Of a stretch of DNA of 64,000 bases, positions 1 through 11,400 are shown piece by piece. The translations under genes were made by a program, and so were the position numbers. Source of the DNA: Campylorhamphus procurvoides (taxonomy: Eukaryota; Chordata; Aves; Passeriformes; Dendrocolaptidae); assembly GCA_013396655.1 (NCBI GenBank), contig WBMV01003267.1, positions 1-64,000 on the forward strand, in the 5' to 3' direction. The first letter of the stretch is position 1. Every line of letters starts with the position of its first letter. A model generated the notes under the pieces. It searched no databases, had not been told where the DNA came from, and saw only the letters and a list, made by a program, of their open reading frames with translations.

Positions 1-1155
1 CACTGGGAGTGGGTCTGAGCCCCAGGAGCTTGGGGCTATGTTCCCCAGTGCTCAGCAAGGAGGGCTGGCCCAGGGCAGGGATGGGGTGTTGCTTGCAAGG
101 CTCACAAATTTCAGTGGGTATTCTTGAATTCATGGAAATTGAGGGTAAGACTCAAGGGATAAATTTGTTTGGACTGCTTGTATCTTCTCATTAAATATTG
201 AAGACTTTCTGCTTACAAACAAAATTGACTTGTTCTGAAGACTTGGGACTGTTTCCCACTGTGTAACTTGACCAAATGTTCATCAGTAGATGAACTTGAG
301 CCTCTTGAGACTGTTGTTGGAAAGAATGTTAAGAAAGTAATAATAAGAGTAAATTTAATAATCTTCCCTCTTCATTTCATTTGTGCATGTCTACCAGTGC
401 AAGACTTGGTGAAGTTTTGGGCAGTATGTTTGCTAAAAGGTTGAAGGTAACTCAGCTGTTTTGTAAACTGAGTAGGATGCAGATGGAGTGATGCAAAAAT
501 TAAAGAGTTTACCAGAATAACAGACCTTAGGTGTTAATTGTAACATTATTTACTAACAAGTCTCTTGAAAGCTAATGTATGTTGTGTCTTCACCACTTAC
601 CTCCTTCTAACTGAGCAATTTAAGGTGACAAAGCTCCAAGTTTTAAGTTTGCATTTGGTTTTAGGTTTATTTTTTTTTCCCAGGCTTTTCTTCTCCTGAC
701 TGTGTGTCTTCAGGAGTCATTCTGAATTTTGGGGCTGTTGGCAAACGATGTGCTTGTATATTTTTTGTATTCATTTAGAGAAATTATTGCTCTAGCAGGA
801 GGGTCATCTTAACTAATGCCTCGGTTTGTTTTTGTAACTTGCTCCCTTACGATTACCAAATAAAATTTGATGGATGTGTTTCAGAAAACGTGTTTGTTTA
901 CACAGCTTTGTAATCAAAGGGTTTGTGGGCCAGGACTCAGTGCTTCCTACTAGCTTGTATTTGGAAACACGAGGCAAGCAGTGCGGTTTTAGGGCACTGC
1001 TGGTGTCTCTGTGGGCTACCGGTGCCCTCTCGAGGTGAAAAGGAAAGCTGCTGCAGTCTGCCAGCAGTAGTGTGGCTGTACTGCCGCCTGCTTGGGGCTT
1101 GTAAGTGATGATCTCAGAGCCGCGTTTTTAACCTGATTTTACTGCTTTCTTGTAG
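1..1155 (+). other. MACROD2: 3' part of the MACROD2 intron upstream of the exon
   Basis: This is intron sequence running up to the acceptor AG at 1154-1155. No coding exon, RNA gene or recognisable mobile element was seen in it. Short open frames at 9-194 and 923-1108 have no recognisable protein features and are treated as chance. The assignment to MACROD2 follows from the adjoining exon. It is an inference that no small non-coding transcript lies here. Confidence 0.85.
1125..1155 (+). other. MACROD2: 3' splice site (branch point region, pyrimidine tract, AG)
   Basis: The sequence just before the exon reads TTTACTGCTTTCTTGTAG, a pyrimidine-rich tract closed by TAG. Plausible branch-point adenines lie in CTGAT (A at 1136) and TTAAC (A at 1131), about 20 and 25 bases before the exon. 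The site fixes the exon start at 1156. The coding frame supports that choice, because the two leading bases GG complete a codon split by the intron. Confidence 0.85.
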
Positions 1156-1263
1156 GGGAAAGCACCAAAGAAGATCTGCAGGGGAAGAAAAGCCTGAGTG
1201 AGAAAGTTTCTCTCTACAGAGGTGACATTACGCTGCTCGAGGTTGATGCCATTGTGAATGCTG
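1156..1263 (+). CDS. MACROD2: MACROD2 internal coding exon (start of macro domain), partial gene
   Basis: MACROD2 is a mono-ADP-ribosylhydrolase: its macro domain binds ADP-ribose and removes single ADP-ribose units from acidic residues of proteins, acting in nucleus and cytosol. The exon is 108 bp. It gives two bases of a split codon, 35 full codons (ESTKEDLQGKKSLSEK followed by VSLYRGDITLLEVDAIVNA), and one base of the next codon. The last 19 residues match, from memory, the vertebrate MACROD2 macro domain start. MACROD1 differs here, so MACROD2 is preferred. The GDIT motif carries the Asp that in macro domains usually contacts the adenine ring. The final VNA is the first half of the NAAN ligand loop, whose remainder must be in the next exon. 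The variable ESTKEDLQGKK part corresponds to the linker before the domain. It is probably the third coding exon, by comparison with the human gene. No other exon of the gene is in the window. Confidence 0.95.
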
Positions 1264-1269
1264 GTAGGT
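1264..1269 (+). other. MACROD2: 5' splice site after the MACROD2 exon
   Basis: The exon ends GCTG and the intron begins GTAGGT, an acceptable donor (R at +3 is A, G at +5 is replaced by G-G-T). The cut leaves one base of a codon on the exon, so the intron is phase 1. This interrupts the second Ala codon of NAAN, as expected from the human gene structure. Confidence 0.85.
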
Positions 1270-4200
1270 GGTTAAATATTTTACCTTGTTATGTCTTCAA
1301 AATCCTTTATAGCTGCACATTACAAGTGTGAACTCTGAAAAGTTGCCCAAAACTGGAGTGTCCTGTGAAAATCTGTTGGAAAATGTCTTTTTCCTCAATT
1401 CCTTTATATTGTATCTGCTCATCCGGTGTGCCTTTTCTGTGACAGGGATTATTGTGAAACTTTCATAGCGTGGTCATCATGGAAAAATGAATTGTCTCAT
1501 ATCCATCTTTTGGCTTAGCTTGAGTAGCTGGGACTTCTCACTTCATAATGTAGAAGGCTCAGTTTTGATACCAAGCTAGTGCAGTACATTCCAGTCTGCT
1601 TTTGTAAATGAAGCCATTTGCGGGCTAGGTAAGGTGGAGACCTTAACAACAAGGAGATATGAAATCTGACTTTCTGCTTTATGTGGTTTGTGTATTTGCT
1701 TTCTTGTTGGGAGATTTGTTTTTCAAGTTTTTGGTCCTGACCTTCAGAGTTGTAACTGGTTTACTACGTCTTTGTGCTCAGTGACCACGTCTTCTTGTGT
1801 GCAGAGGTGAAGAACTGTGTGCAGCATCTTGTGACAAAAGGAGGGGACATGGCTCTGCAATTAATTTATTTGTGTATTAGGTTATAATAAGCTAATTTGG
1901 TTTTTTTAATTTGGGAAAGACTGTGGGAAGATTTCCCCCTACGCGCATGCCCCCAGCCACATCTTGGCTGCACTCCCCACCCCAGAAACAATGTGGTTTG
2001 TGTGTCCTGAGGCTGGAAGTGTTTCCCCCCGCCTTAGTATTTGGGTGGCATTGATTAATTTTCAAGACCCAACTTCTGGTGGTACTCATTTATTGGAAGG
2101 AAACCTTCTGCAATATCTTCTCTGTGATGGACTAAAGTGCAGAGATTCCCAGGGTTATATTGGCGAAAAGAGATGTGTTTGTGGAAAGCTTTGTGGAGAT
2201 ACTTGCTCATATCTGTAAAGAGCACAAGAATGTTTGCTTACACAGTGCAGAGGTTTGTGAAGAGACTCTTGGATTTTTTGATGCTGTTTCTCTCTGTGTG
2301 ATTCCCCATTCTAACAGAGGGGATCTGCTAGTGGGGTTTAGGTGGAATCCTTAGTCATTTCAAAATGCTTGTTTGCACTCCAACAAATACCGAGGCTGGT
2401 ATTCCCATGGAAAGTTTTTAATTAATCTTCTAGTTCACTGATGGACAAGAGCCTTCCTAAGTTACAAACCATACAGTAGCATCCATGTAACATGATCCTC
2501 TCCTCACTGTGTTAGCAAGGCCTCTGAAGCTTTAATATTTTAATTTTTTCCTCATTCTTTTGGTAAGATGATTTGTCCAGTAGTGCCTTCGCTGACTCCC
2601 TTCCTTTATTGCTTTCCAGTAAGTCAATATTAGCACACTTCTATCCATTTATATTTAGCTTCCCTTTGTTCATGGGCCTGCCTTGAATTACAGGCTGGAA
2701 CTAGTTGCAGATTAGCTTTGGAAGAGGAATAGTTTGCTTTTCTTGATATAAAGGGGTTTTATCCCTTTCTCCTGAAATGTCCAAAAACCTATATTCAATG
2801 ATGCTGTCTGCCTGTAAACTTGCCTGCCATCCTGGTGAGAAATGCATTTTTCTGAGCAGAAATAAAAAACCGGAATCAAATCAACACCCACTAATATGTA
2901 ATTTTGAGAAAATATTTAAAGACCATTCAAAACAATACAAACTGAGGTTGAAAAACCTTAAGAGGGACATAACACTCTGAATATCTAGAAAGCTTTTGGC
3001 AAAAAGGGAGAAATTGTTTCTGCTGTTGTCTTCTGTAAATTGGATTTGGGCTCAGTGAGAGATTCAGATTAGATTTTGGCAGAGCTCCTTATTGAAAGGA
3101 CCATATTTATACTTTGGTGTGTATCAAGCTGACATGTAGCAGTCCCAGGGCAAGGCATTGGTACAGCTGGGTTTTTGAGATTCTTCTAGCTGCCTTTTGT
3201 AATCTTTTATATTTCCTAAAGTGAATAATATATTAACTTCTGTTAATAAGTTTAGATTAAAATACTAACCTACAGTTACCTTGGAAAAATTAGATATTCT
3301 TGCTATGTTAATGCAGTAATTAAGTGTAATCCTTATGGGTTTAGTGTTAGATTTTTCCTGTTAAACCTTTTAAACTGTGGAGGGTAGGTGGAGAGCTACA
3401 TGAGGAAGGTGTTTGGATTGAAGATCCATATTATTTGTGGAAAGCATCCAGTTGCTGCATTGAGATTCCTGTTAAAACAAGCTGTTGCAGAGAAAAGGCA
3501 GCATCTCTTAGGTTGTATCTAAACCTGTGTTTCTCAGCCCTGTGATGCTTTTGCAAAGAGCTCCATAGTTTTCCCTTCTGCAGTGGAAGTTATCCAAGTC
3601 TCAGGGATAAAGCAGAAAGTGCCAGAACCAGCTTCTGTGTGTAAGGTGAATAAAGGCAGCCCACTGAACATGGGATAGGAGAAGGTGATTTGGGGGTAAA
3701 GCTGTGCAAGTTCATTTTGTAGTTAATGCCTTTTGACTACCCATAAATGTTAATGACTGATTTCCTCCTCCCCGTTTCAAGCCCTTAGGAAGGAAGGGAC
3801 CCTCTTGAGACTTTCTGTCTGAATTTAGGAATTCCATTAACTGTCTCTTGTAATAAATAGTTTAAGATAAAGCAAGTCATATTAAAATTAAAGCCACAGG
3901 AAGAGACTTAGAGTTTGAATGTTTATGTTGACTTCTGTGAACAACTAAACATGCCTGAAGTTAAGGGAATATTCTGGCAAATTCTGGGCCTGTGGAAGGG
4001 TTCCAGGTGGTTCAAATTGTCTCCAGATTTGGACATAAATATATTGGCAAAAAAAAGTATATTCCCAAATACCTGTGAGGAGAAAATGAGACACAAATGG
4101 ATATAAATGATGATCTTATGTCGATAAATATCAGGATATCACTAATGAGCTCTGCTACAAAAGGATCCCCTTTTCTCCTAGAGTTTTAACAGACAAACTG

Positions 4201-7200
4201 GATGGTACTTACTTCCCAAAGGTATTTTATATATATTTTATGCTAAAAGAGGGCAGCTATGGAAACAGTGGAAGTAAATTTGTGTCCTTGCTCATTGTCA
4301 CAGGAACCACATCAAAATAGCTACTCTGAAATCATTCAGGATCAGGGTGAGGATCTGAGATGCAGTGCAAGGGAGATGGCAGCTGGAAAAAGGAGCTGAT
4401 GTGCCATTTTGCTAAAATCAATGTAAATTATCTACCCCCTAAATCCCTTTTCCTTACAGAATGGTTTCCTCAAACTTGGTTGCTGCTGATTGCATTGCAG
4501 ACAGGTAGTAGTTTAACTTGATGATGTTTTGCCTAAGGTATCCTGTCATGTCATGTCCTTCCCATCTTTTTGATGGTTCAGGTAAGATTTGGACAAGAAT
4601 CTTATTTTTATTCTGATATCCTCTTCTGCTCTTTTGGTATTACACTCCAAGAATCTGAACAGGCTCTCCTTGAGGCATTTACTTCCTGCATAAATCTTTG
4701 ATAACTGGGCTTTTTAACAAATTAAATATTCCTGGATATCACTTCATCCTGATGCCAAAAGTGCTTCAAGCACCTGGAAGCCAGATAACCACAATTAGCC
4801 AACTTCCAAATAACTCATGGGAACTGAGCTCCGAGTGCGTGTCTGTGTTTTGGGGAGGGAGAGAGGGGTCATCGAGTCCCTCTGACAATCCCAAATACAG
4901 AATTAAGCAGTAAAAGCCTCAGGAAGGTTTGAAAAATAGACTGTGCAATATTTATAGCATCAACAAAGTGGTACAGAGTAAATTTCCTTAGCATTTTTAA
5001 TAAATACAGGGAAAACCACATGGTTATTTATATCTCATGCAACTGTGGATGCCCCATCGTAAAGGAGGGGAATTTTCAGAGTGGGTCTGAGCTGATACAC
5101 CTGAAGTGGCAGGTTATCACTACTCAGGCATTCATTCACTTCCTACTTGTTAATAAATCTTATGCCCAGTGGGATGATAAGAAGGCATTTACTAATATGC
5201 TTGGGAGGGAGTTTTTACTATGAGCAAGATGGAAGGGTAACAATTATGCAGGGAGCTAAAAAGGATTCTCCTTATTTTTATTTGATTGGGAGGAGGAGGA
5301 TGACTTGCAGAACACAGGAACATGTGACAGTGTTCAAACACAAATGACATTTCTTCTTACCTTTGGAAAATATCCTTGGATATCTTTACAGAAGTATGAG
5401 AACAGAAGTGTTTAATCTTCAGGAAAAGGGAAGATGATCAGTTCTATTCAATTATATATTTCTGGTAATAAGTCTGTCCTATTGCTTCCAAGTTTGCAAT
5501 TAGGGGGTTGCTGCAGTTATAATAACTAAATGGCTCCCTTTGAACTGTATTTGAGTGCTGGAATCATCCCTCATAACCCTAAATTTGGGGAGAGAGTATC
5601 ACTTTTCAAAGGGAGTGTCTTTTCCATATGAGAAAACAAATGAGAAGTAAAATTTTCTGCCGATAAGTAGCAAAAAGAGTTAGTGAAGAAAATAAGTAAA
5701 AAACTTACGTCCCTTTTTCACTCTGATGCTGGAATTTAATTTAGAAACTCCCACTGCTCAAGAAGGGGTTTCCTCTACAGGAAACCATCTGCCTGTCTGG
5801 GGTGAGTCCCCTCAGCTGGGGATGCTGGTTGGGCAGGCACAGCCTCCTCAGCTTCCCTGCCATCTGTGCAGGGCCAGCCAAGGGAAGGGACGTGGAGGGG
5901 ACGATCTCTTGGTTGCTGGAAGGGTGTTTGCAGGCAGTGAGTTACAGCTGAGTCTTTTGACCAAATTTGTGAGGGTTTGAAATGCTGTAATTCCCTGTCC
6001 TGGCACTGGCAATGTAAGTTTTGAACGTGCTGTGTTTGCTTTGATTGGTGCAGGGCTGGTTTCAGCTGGAGCTGCTGTATGACTGGACTGAAAGGATGAA
6101 ATAGTCTAATGAAATATGCCTTTCCTCCCTCAGACTTCTGATTCACAACCATGTTTCAGTATTTTGGTGTCACAGCAATATCCTTATCCACTTTTTCTAA
6201 GTGGAGATAGCAACAGATTTTCTTCCTGACTCTTCCTGGCCTTGACCTTGAATTATAATCTGATTGTTTATGAGGCATCCCATTTTTCTCGAGCCCAAAA
6301 TGACACATCGAGGTAGGAGTGCTCTGTATTGATACTGGGAGCTGAATATATTATCAGGGAATTACTCCTAGGAGTGTGTAAGTGTGCAGATAGTGGCTGA
6401 ACTCTGCCTTTCCACACAAACAGCTTGTTAATGTGCAATCAGTCACCGCAGTTGCCTTGAACTTGGTGCTTAATGAACAGGTGGGGAAAAAGGATGGATT
6501 CTAATCTGGAACAGATCTGACATCAGGCAATTTCACTGATTGCTAATCCATTTCATTTGGCAACTTAATTAATCACACCGAATTTTCATCTTGTAGCTTC
6601 TGAAGTAAAAATTACTTCAGAAATGGCCTGAGTGTTATGAAGGTGTTTGAGTCAGTTGCTGAGCCTGACCTAGTACTGTGTGTATACTTATTCTCACATT
6701 ATTATTTAACAGTGACCAATAGTTCTTGCTCTGGAGCTCATTTGAGATTACGATTCAATAATTCACTATAAAAATAAGTCCCTAACTTAAATGTTCCTGC
6801 TATTGAAAATGGAATGAACAAAATGTAAAATCTGCCATTAAGTTGCTTATAGGATTTTGACATGGCAGGTTTGCATCTATTGACATTGATTTTGTGGGGG
6901 TTTTGGTATTTTCTAGTTGAGCCAAACATAAAGGGTTACTTATGCTTGGGAGCTTCCTAGTGAGTTTGCTGTCCAGTAGCATATTTTGTAAACGTATTTT
7001 AAATGTTTTATCTCCAGTTTACAGTCAGGAAAACTGAAAAATTGTACTGAAACCTCTTGTATGGAGTCATCTGGCATCTGCCTATGTAACTTACACTGTT
7101 GTAATTTCCTCTAGGAATAGAACCAATATTGCTAACAAATTGTTGTTAATTTGGTTTTCATCTTTACTGTGAGCAGACTGTGGTGTTAATCAAAGGTTTC

Positions 7201-8325
7201 TCAAGTTAATTTACAGTTGGTGCAATTACACTTGTGTGTAAAGCCCCAGACTAATTTAAATATAGTCCTCACTTATTCATCAGGAAAGTCAATGTTAATA
7301 GTTGAGGGAATCGGTCATTCTCAGTCGTGACATCTGTGAGTGAGGGTATTGCTGCTTTCTGTGGCAAGTGCTTGAAGCGTGGCTGTTGAGCAGCAGACGT
7401 GGTTAAACCTGCCCTCTGCTTTTGGCCTCATTTCGTTTCAATGCTCTTCTTCCCTATAGTGTAATACTCATTTGGATGAAGAGTAAAAATCTGTGCATGG
7501 TGACAGTGATCAAGGGAATGGAAGGGAAGGGAAGTGCAGGCAGAGGTGTGGTTTAATTTAGTTGTGGATTAGTGTAGCTGCTGCCTCAGTCAAACACCAT
7601 TTGCTTTAAGGATGTGGCCAAGGCTTAAGGCTGAGGGGGCTTGCTCAGGACTGCACTGCAGCAAGGATGGCTGCAGTGCACTTTGAAAGTGTCTCAGGTA
7701 TAATTAGTATAACTCAAAGATTAAAGAAAGAAGGGATTACTGGTGCTGCAGACACGTGGCAGGAATGAACTGTATCCCTTGTTCTGGGGTGCTTGGGGAG
7801 GGGGAAATGAAATGCTTTCAATATTCTGATATATTCCACCACAGCTATGTTGTGCAGCTCACAGGGATGGCTCCTGGAGGGGTGTGAGCCTCAGACACAG
7901 GACTGGACATTAACCTGCCCCAGCAGTGTGGTGCCACGAGCTGAGGGTGATGGAATGGAGCCCTAAACCTTGCACTGCCTCGGAGAGCTCTGCCCATCAG
8001 CCTGCCATATGGCCAGGCACTGCAAACTGAAAGGCACTTCATGTTAATGATAATCAAGTGATGATTTCAAGCAGTGGGATGTGAGCATTCAGTGACTTAC
8101 TGAGAAGCCATAAAAAAAGCAGTAGAGAAGAAAATATACTTTCCACTGGAACAATGCACTTGAAAGGCTCCTTAAACGAAAAGATTGTGGGCTGAGTCAC
8201 CAGACATGCGGCACACTGAGGTTCAGGGCAAAGCTTTTTGGCTTTTCCTCTTAGTCCATGCTGCTGTAGAAGTCTGAGTGGAATGAGATGAGCATTCAGG
8301 TTCCTTAAGTATCTACTTACCTAAA
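1270..8325 (+). other. MACROD2: MACROD2 intron, no gene recognised
   Basis: This is AT-rich intron sequence without recognisable exon, RNA gene or young mobile element. Many short open frames occur on both strands, none with a domain or a match I recognise. A pair of splice-like sites around 5781-5801 is discussed as a finding. The stretch between about 5725 and 5960 is locally GC-richer but has no clear function. Confidence 0.75.
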
Positions 8326-8486
8326 ACAGGTTGCCCAGGGAAGCTGTGGATGCCCCATCCCTGGAATGTTCAAGGTCAGGTTGGATGGGGCTCTGGTCTA
8401 GTGAGTGGTGTCCCTGCCCATGGTGGGAGGGCTTGAATTAGATGATCTTTGAAGGTCCCTTCCCATATAGACCATTCTGTGATTTT
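8326..8486 (+). mobile_element. CR1 LINE fragment, 3' end, sense
   Basis: The stretch runs ACAGGTTGCCCAGGGAAGC, then a GATGCCCCATCCCTGGAATG-like block, GGTTGGATGGGGCTCTGG, and finally GAAGGTCCCTTCC and ACCATTCTGTGATTTTGG. This is the order of the 3' end of avian CR1, with the octamer-type tail on the right, so the copy is on the + strand. It is 5' truncated, as is normal for CR1, and keeps only about 160 bp of non-coding 3' sequence. Confidence 0.93.
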
Positions 8487-11400
8487 GGGAAATGCCCTGA
8501 CACAAAGTTAATGGCCCTCACTCTCTCCGCTGACAATGTTCACCATAGTCCGTTTGTAAAAATCCAGTGTGAAATGGGCAAAGTAGATATTTTAGTAGCC
8601 TAATCTAACCCAGTGGTCTGTGATACCTGTATTTGCCAGCCTCTTTTCAGTACACTGTTTTACCTGGCCAATATGTTCTCCTTATTTCTTTGTGCATCCA
8701 TTGCAGAACTCATGCCACGGACCTTTTTAGAGTGTGCCCTTTCCAGAGAAAACCAGCAAGATACAGGCAAAACACCTGCAAAGTTGGATTTCTTAGAAGT
8801 CTGTGACTTCCCTTGGCTGGGAAGAGCGAGGTGGTGTGGGATGCCACGAGTGTTTGCTGACAGCAGGTGGCAATAGTGCCCCTGTTATCCTGAAACCACT
8901 TTTTGGCCTGGATACCTTAATTTTCCTGGACATAAAATCAGTAATGACTTAAGCAGAGGAAACAAAATGCGTGTATTCCAGGCGTGCCTGTTGGATAGGC
9001 TGTCGATACAGCCCGTGCTTATTAAATGCCGACTCCATTTCATTCTGTGTGTTCAGCGCGTGTTTGAAATAGAACAGGAGACAGGCGTGGTCTGGAAGAA
9101 CTGGGAGCATCTGTTTTACTTCACAGAGGAAAATATTTTGGAAGGACCTTGCTATCAGCCTGTCTTAGCGCCCGCTTGGCAGGGCAGCTGTCGCCTTGAG
9201 TGCGCTCACCGAGCCGTGCCATGCAAGAAGCGACTCAAGGTCGTCTTGAACAATTATGCTTTGTTTCATAATGTGAAATCCACTTTTAATCAGGACTTGG
9301 GGGGGATTATCTACAGGGCTGGGGGTTTTCTAAGCTGACAGTTGCAACAGTGTGTTCTCAGTCAAGACAGGCATGCAATGTTGTGATTTTTTTTCAAGCT
9401 TTCACCTTTAAAAAACCCTAAACCAGTCAAGAAACGACTTGAAGTTTTCTCTCTCTGCAATACCTGGAGAATCTTGGCAGTGAGAGGTCAGCTGATGGGC
9501 TGAGATTGTCCCGTGGTGTTAATGTTGCCCCCCATACTCCTGTGTCTGGATGTACATTGGCTCTTTTCTCACTTTGTGTTCTAACCACAAGCATGTTGGG
9601 TTGTTCTGGGTTTCTTCAAATGTTGGCTCAGCATGATCTCAGTCACTGTAAGGAGTACAGTAAGGTCAGCATGGGAATCAGCATTTATCCCATTAAATAC
9701 GTACAGTTAAGCATTGAATAGGGGAAGGTCCCCTTTGATTGGAGCGAGCAAGCTTTAGGTTTATCTTGTCTAATTTCCTAGACACAGAAAATGGGATCAC
9801 TGCTCACCACAGTGGTGGGGAGAGCTGATGTTCAGAACTGCTCTTGGCCAGCTGGCTGGCCCTGTCTGTCTCCCTGCCTTCTCCTCGGGCAGGAGGCATC
9901 GCTTTGGCTGGGCTCTCCTAGCTGCTGACTAGACGACTGATGCCTTGTCTTCCACCCTTTTTTTTTAGGATTTCAGTTTTGCCTAGTGCTTTGCCATTTG
10001 CTGTGGGTTTTGGGAAAGCTTTTGAGAAATGTAGTCCCTTGAAATAGTTTCCATTGCCTGTTACATAAATAATTATGGACTGTGAAATGCAGTTTAGGTT
10101 TTGTTTTGACCTGTGGCTGTTAGCAACTGACTTTTCTGACAAAAGCAAAACATTTCTGTTGCAAAACCACAAGTCGCCTTCTTTAGGAATTCAGAATGCC
10201 TCTCGCTTGGAAATGAGTATTAAGGCTAGGGCTTGGCTTTAGAAAGCCGGGCTCCAAACCCCTTTGTGTGACCTGCTGTCACAGTCATAAAAGTTAGTAA
10301 TGGCAGCTAAATATATATCAAAGTGCGGGGGAGGCTTGTGAAAGCGGCGTTTGCTTGTTAATCCATGCACAATGGCAAGTGGTGTTTGCATCACAGGCAG
10401 GGAATACTCACTTGCATGTTTAGATACCATTGGGATGTGTTTGGGAATTGTTTGCATTACAGCACTGAAGGTGCTGCAAGGGCTGATGAGCTGCTGCTGC
10501 TGCCATACGTGTCCCATTCCCTCAGAGGTGACAGGAGCAGTCAGAGCTCCTTTTGGTGTCTCCTGCCTGGATTGTCCCTTGCACAACGTGCTTGAATGGC
10601 CAGGAGGGGACATGGGTGGTTGTATTCCTTCCTTCTGTCCCAAATACTGCCCTCGTGGCTGCAGAGGAGCTGCTTGGAGCTCTGCAGCTTCTCCCCCAAG
10701 CTGTGGCCAAGGACAGGCAGCCTTATAAAGAAAAGACTTGGCTCTTGGAGGGTGATGTTGCAATGACCCTTGTTCTCAGATGGTTTCACCAGCGATGCTT
10801 TGGTGCCTGGGGCTTTTATTGCCTATTGTGTCTAAGGAGTTGAAATTTGTGGGAAAGACACTGATTTGGCAAACTTTTTAGGGTTATTGCTTCTTCTCTC
10901 TTTTATCACTTGCATGTCTGTGCTGCAATAACTTTAATCTGGTGTACAATATGAATCACTTAAATATGTCTCTGTAGCACCTTCGTTTTATGCTTTAAAG
11001 CTGGTTTCTGTAGAGTAATAAATAGAAATAGTTAATATCTGGTATGCCTAGTTGCAGGCTGCCTCAAAAAGATGGTTCTGTCAGCTACATTTGATTTGTA
11101 TTTAGAATGCTTTGCATTGCAAATCCTTGTTAGAAATGCTTTTTAAATTTAAAGTGTGAACCATATTGCTTCTTCAAGGGAACTGTACTCTTGTGTCATG
11201 TGAAATAAGTTTTTATTTAAGAAAGGTGGTATTGCTTTCAACTCTATGAAACCAGGTTTTAGAGGAATGTAAGTCTTCCCAGTGACTTGTTATGCCAGGT
11301 AATACTAACTGGCAGCCCCTTGCCTTTACATTTTTAAGGATTTGTGTGTAGGCTATTTCAGAGGAAATCTTTTTTTTTTTTTATCCTGTTGACTTCAGTT

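Noticed and set aside
10239..10763. Longest open frame in the window (174 codons, minus strand)
   Set aside because: It has no recognisable domain or signal sequence, and several other open frames overlap it on both strands in a GC-richer patch. This is best explained by chance lack of stops.
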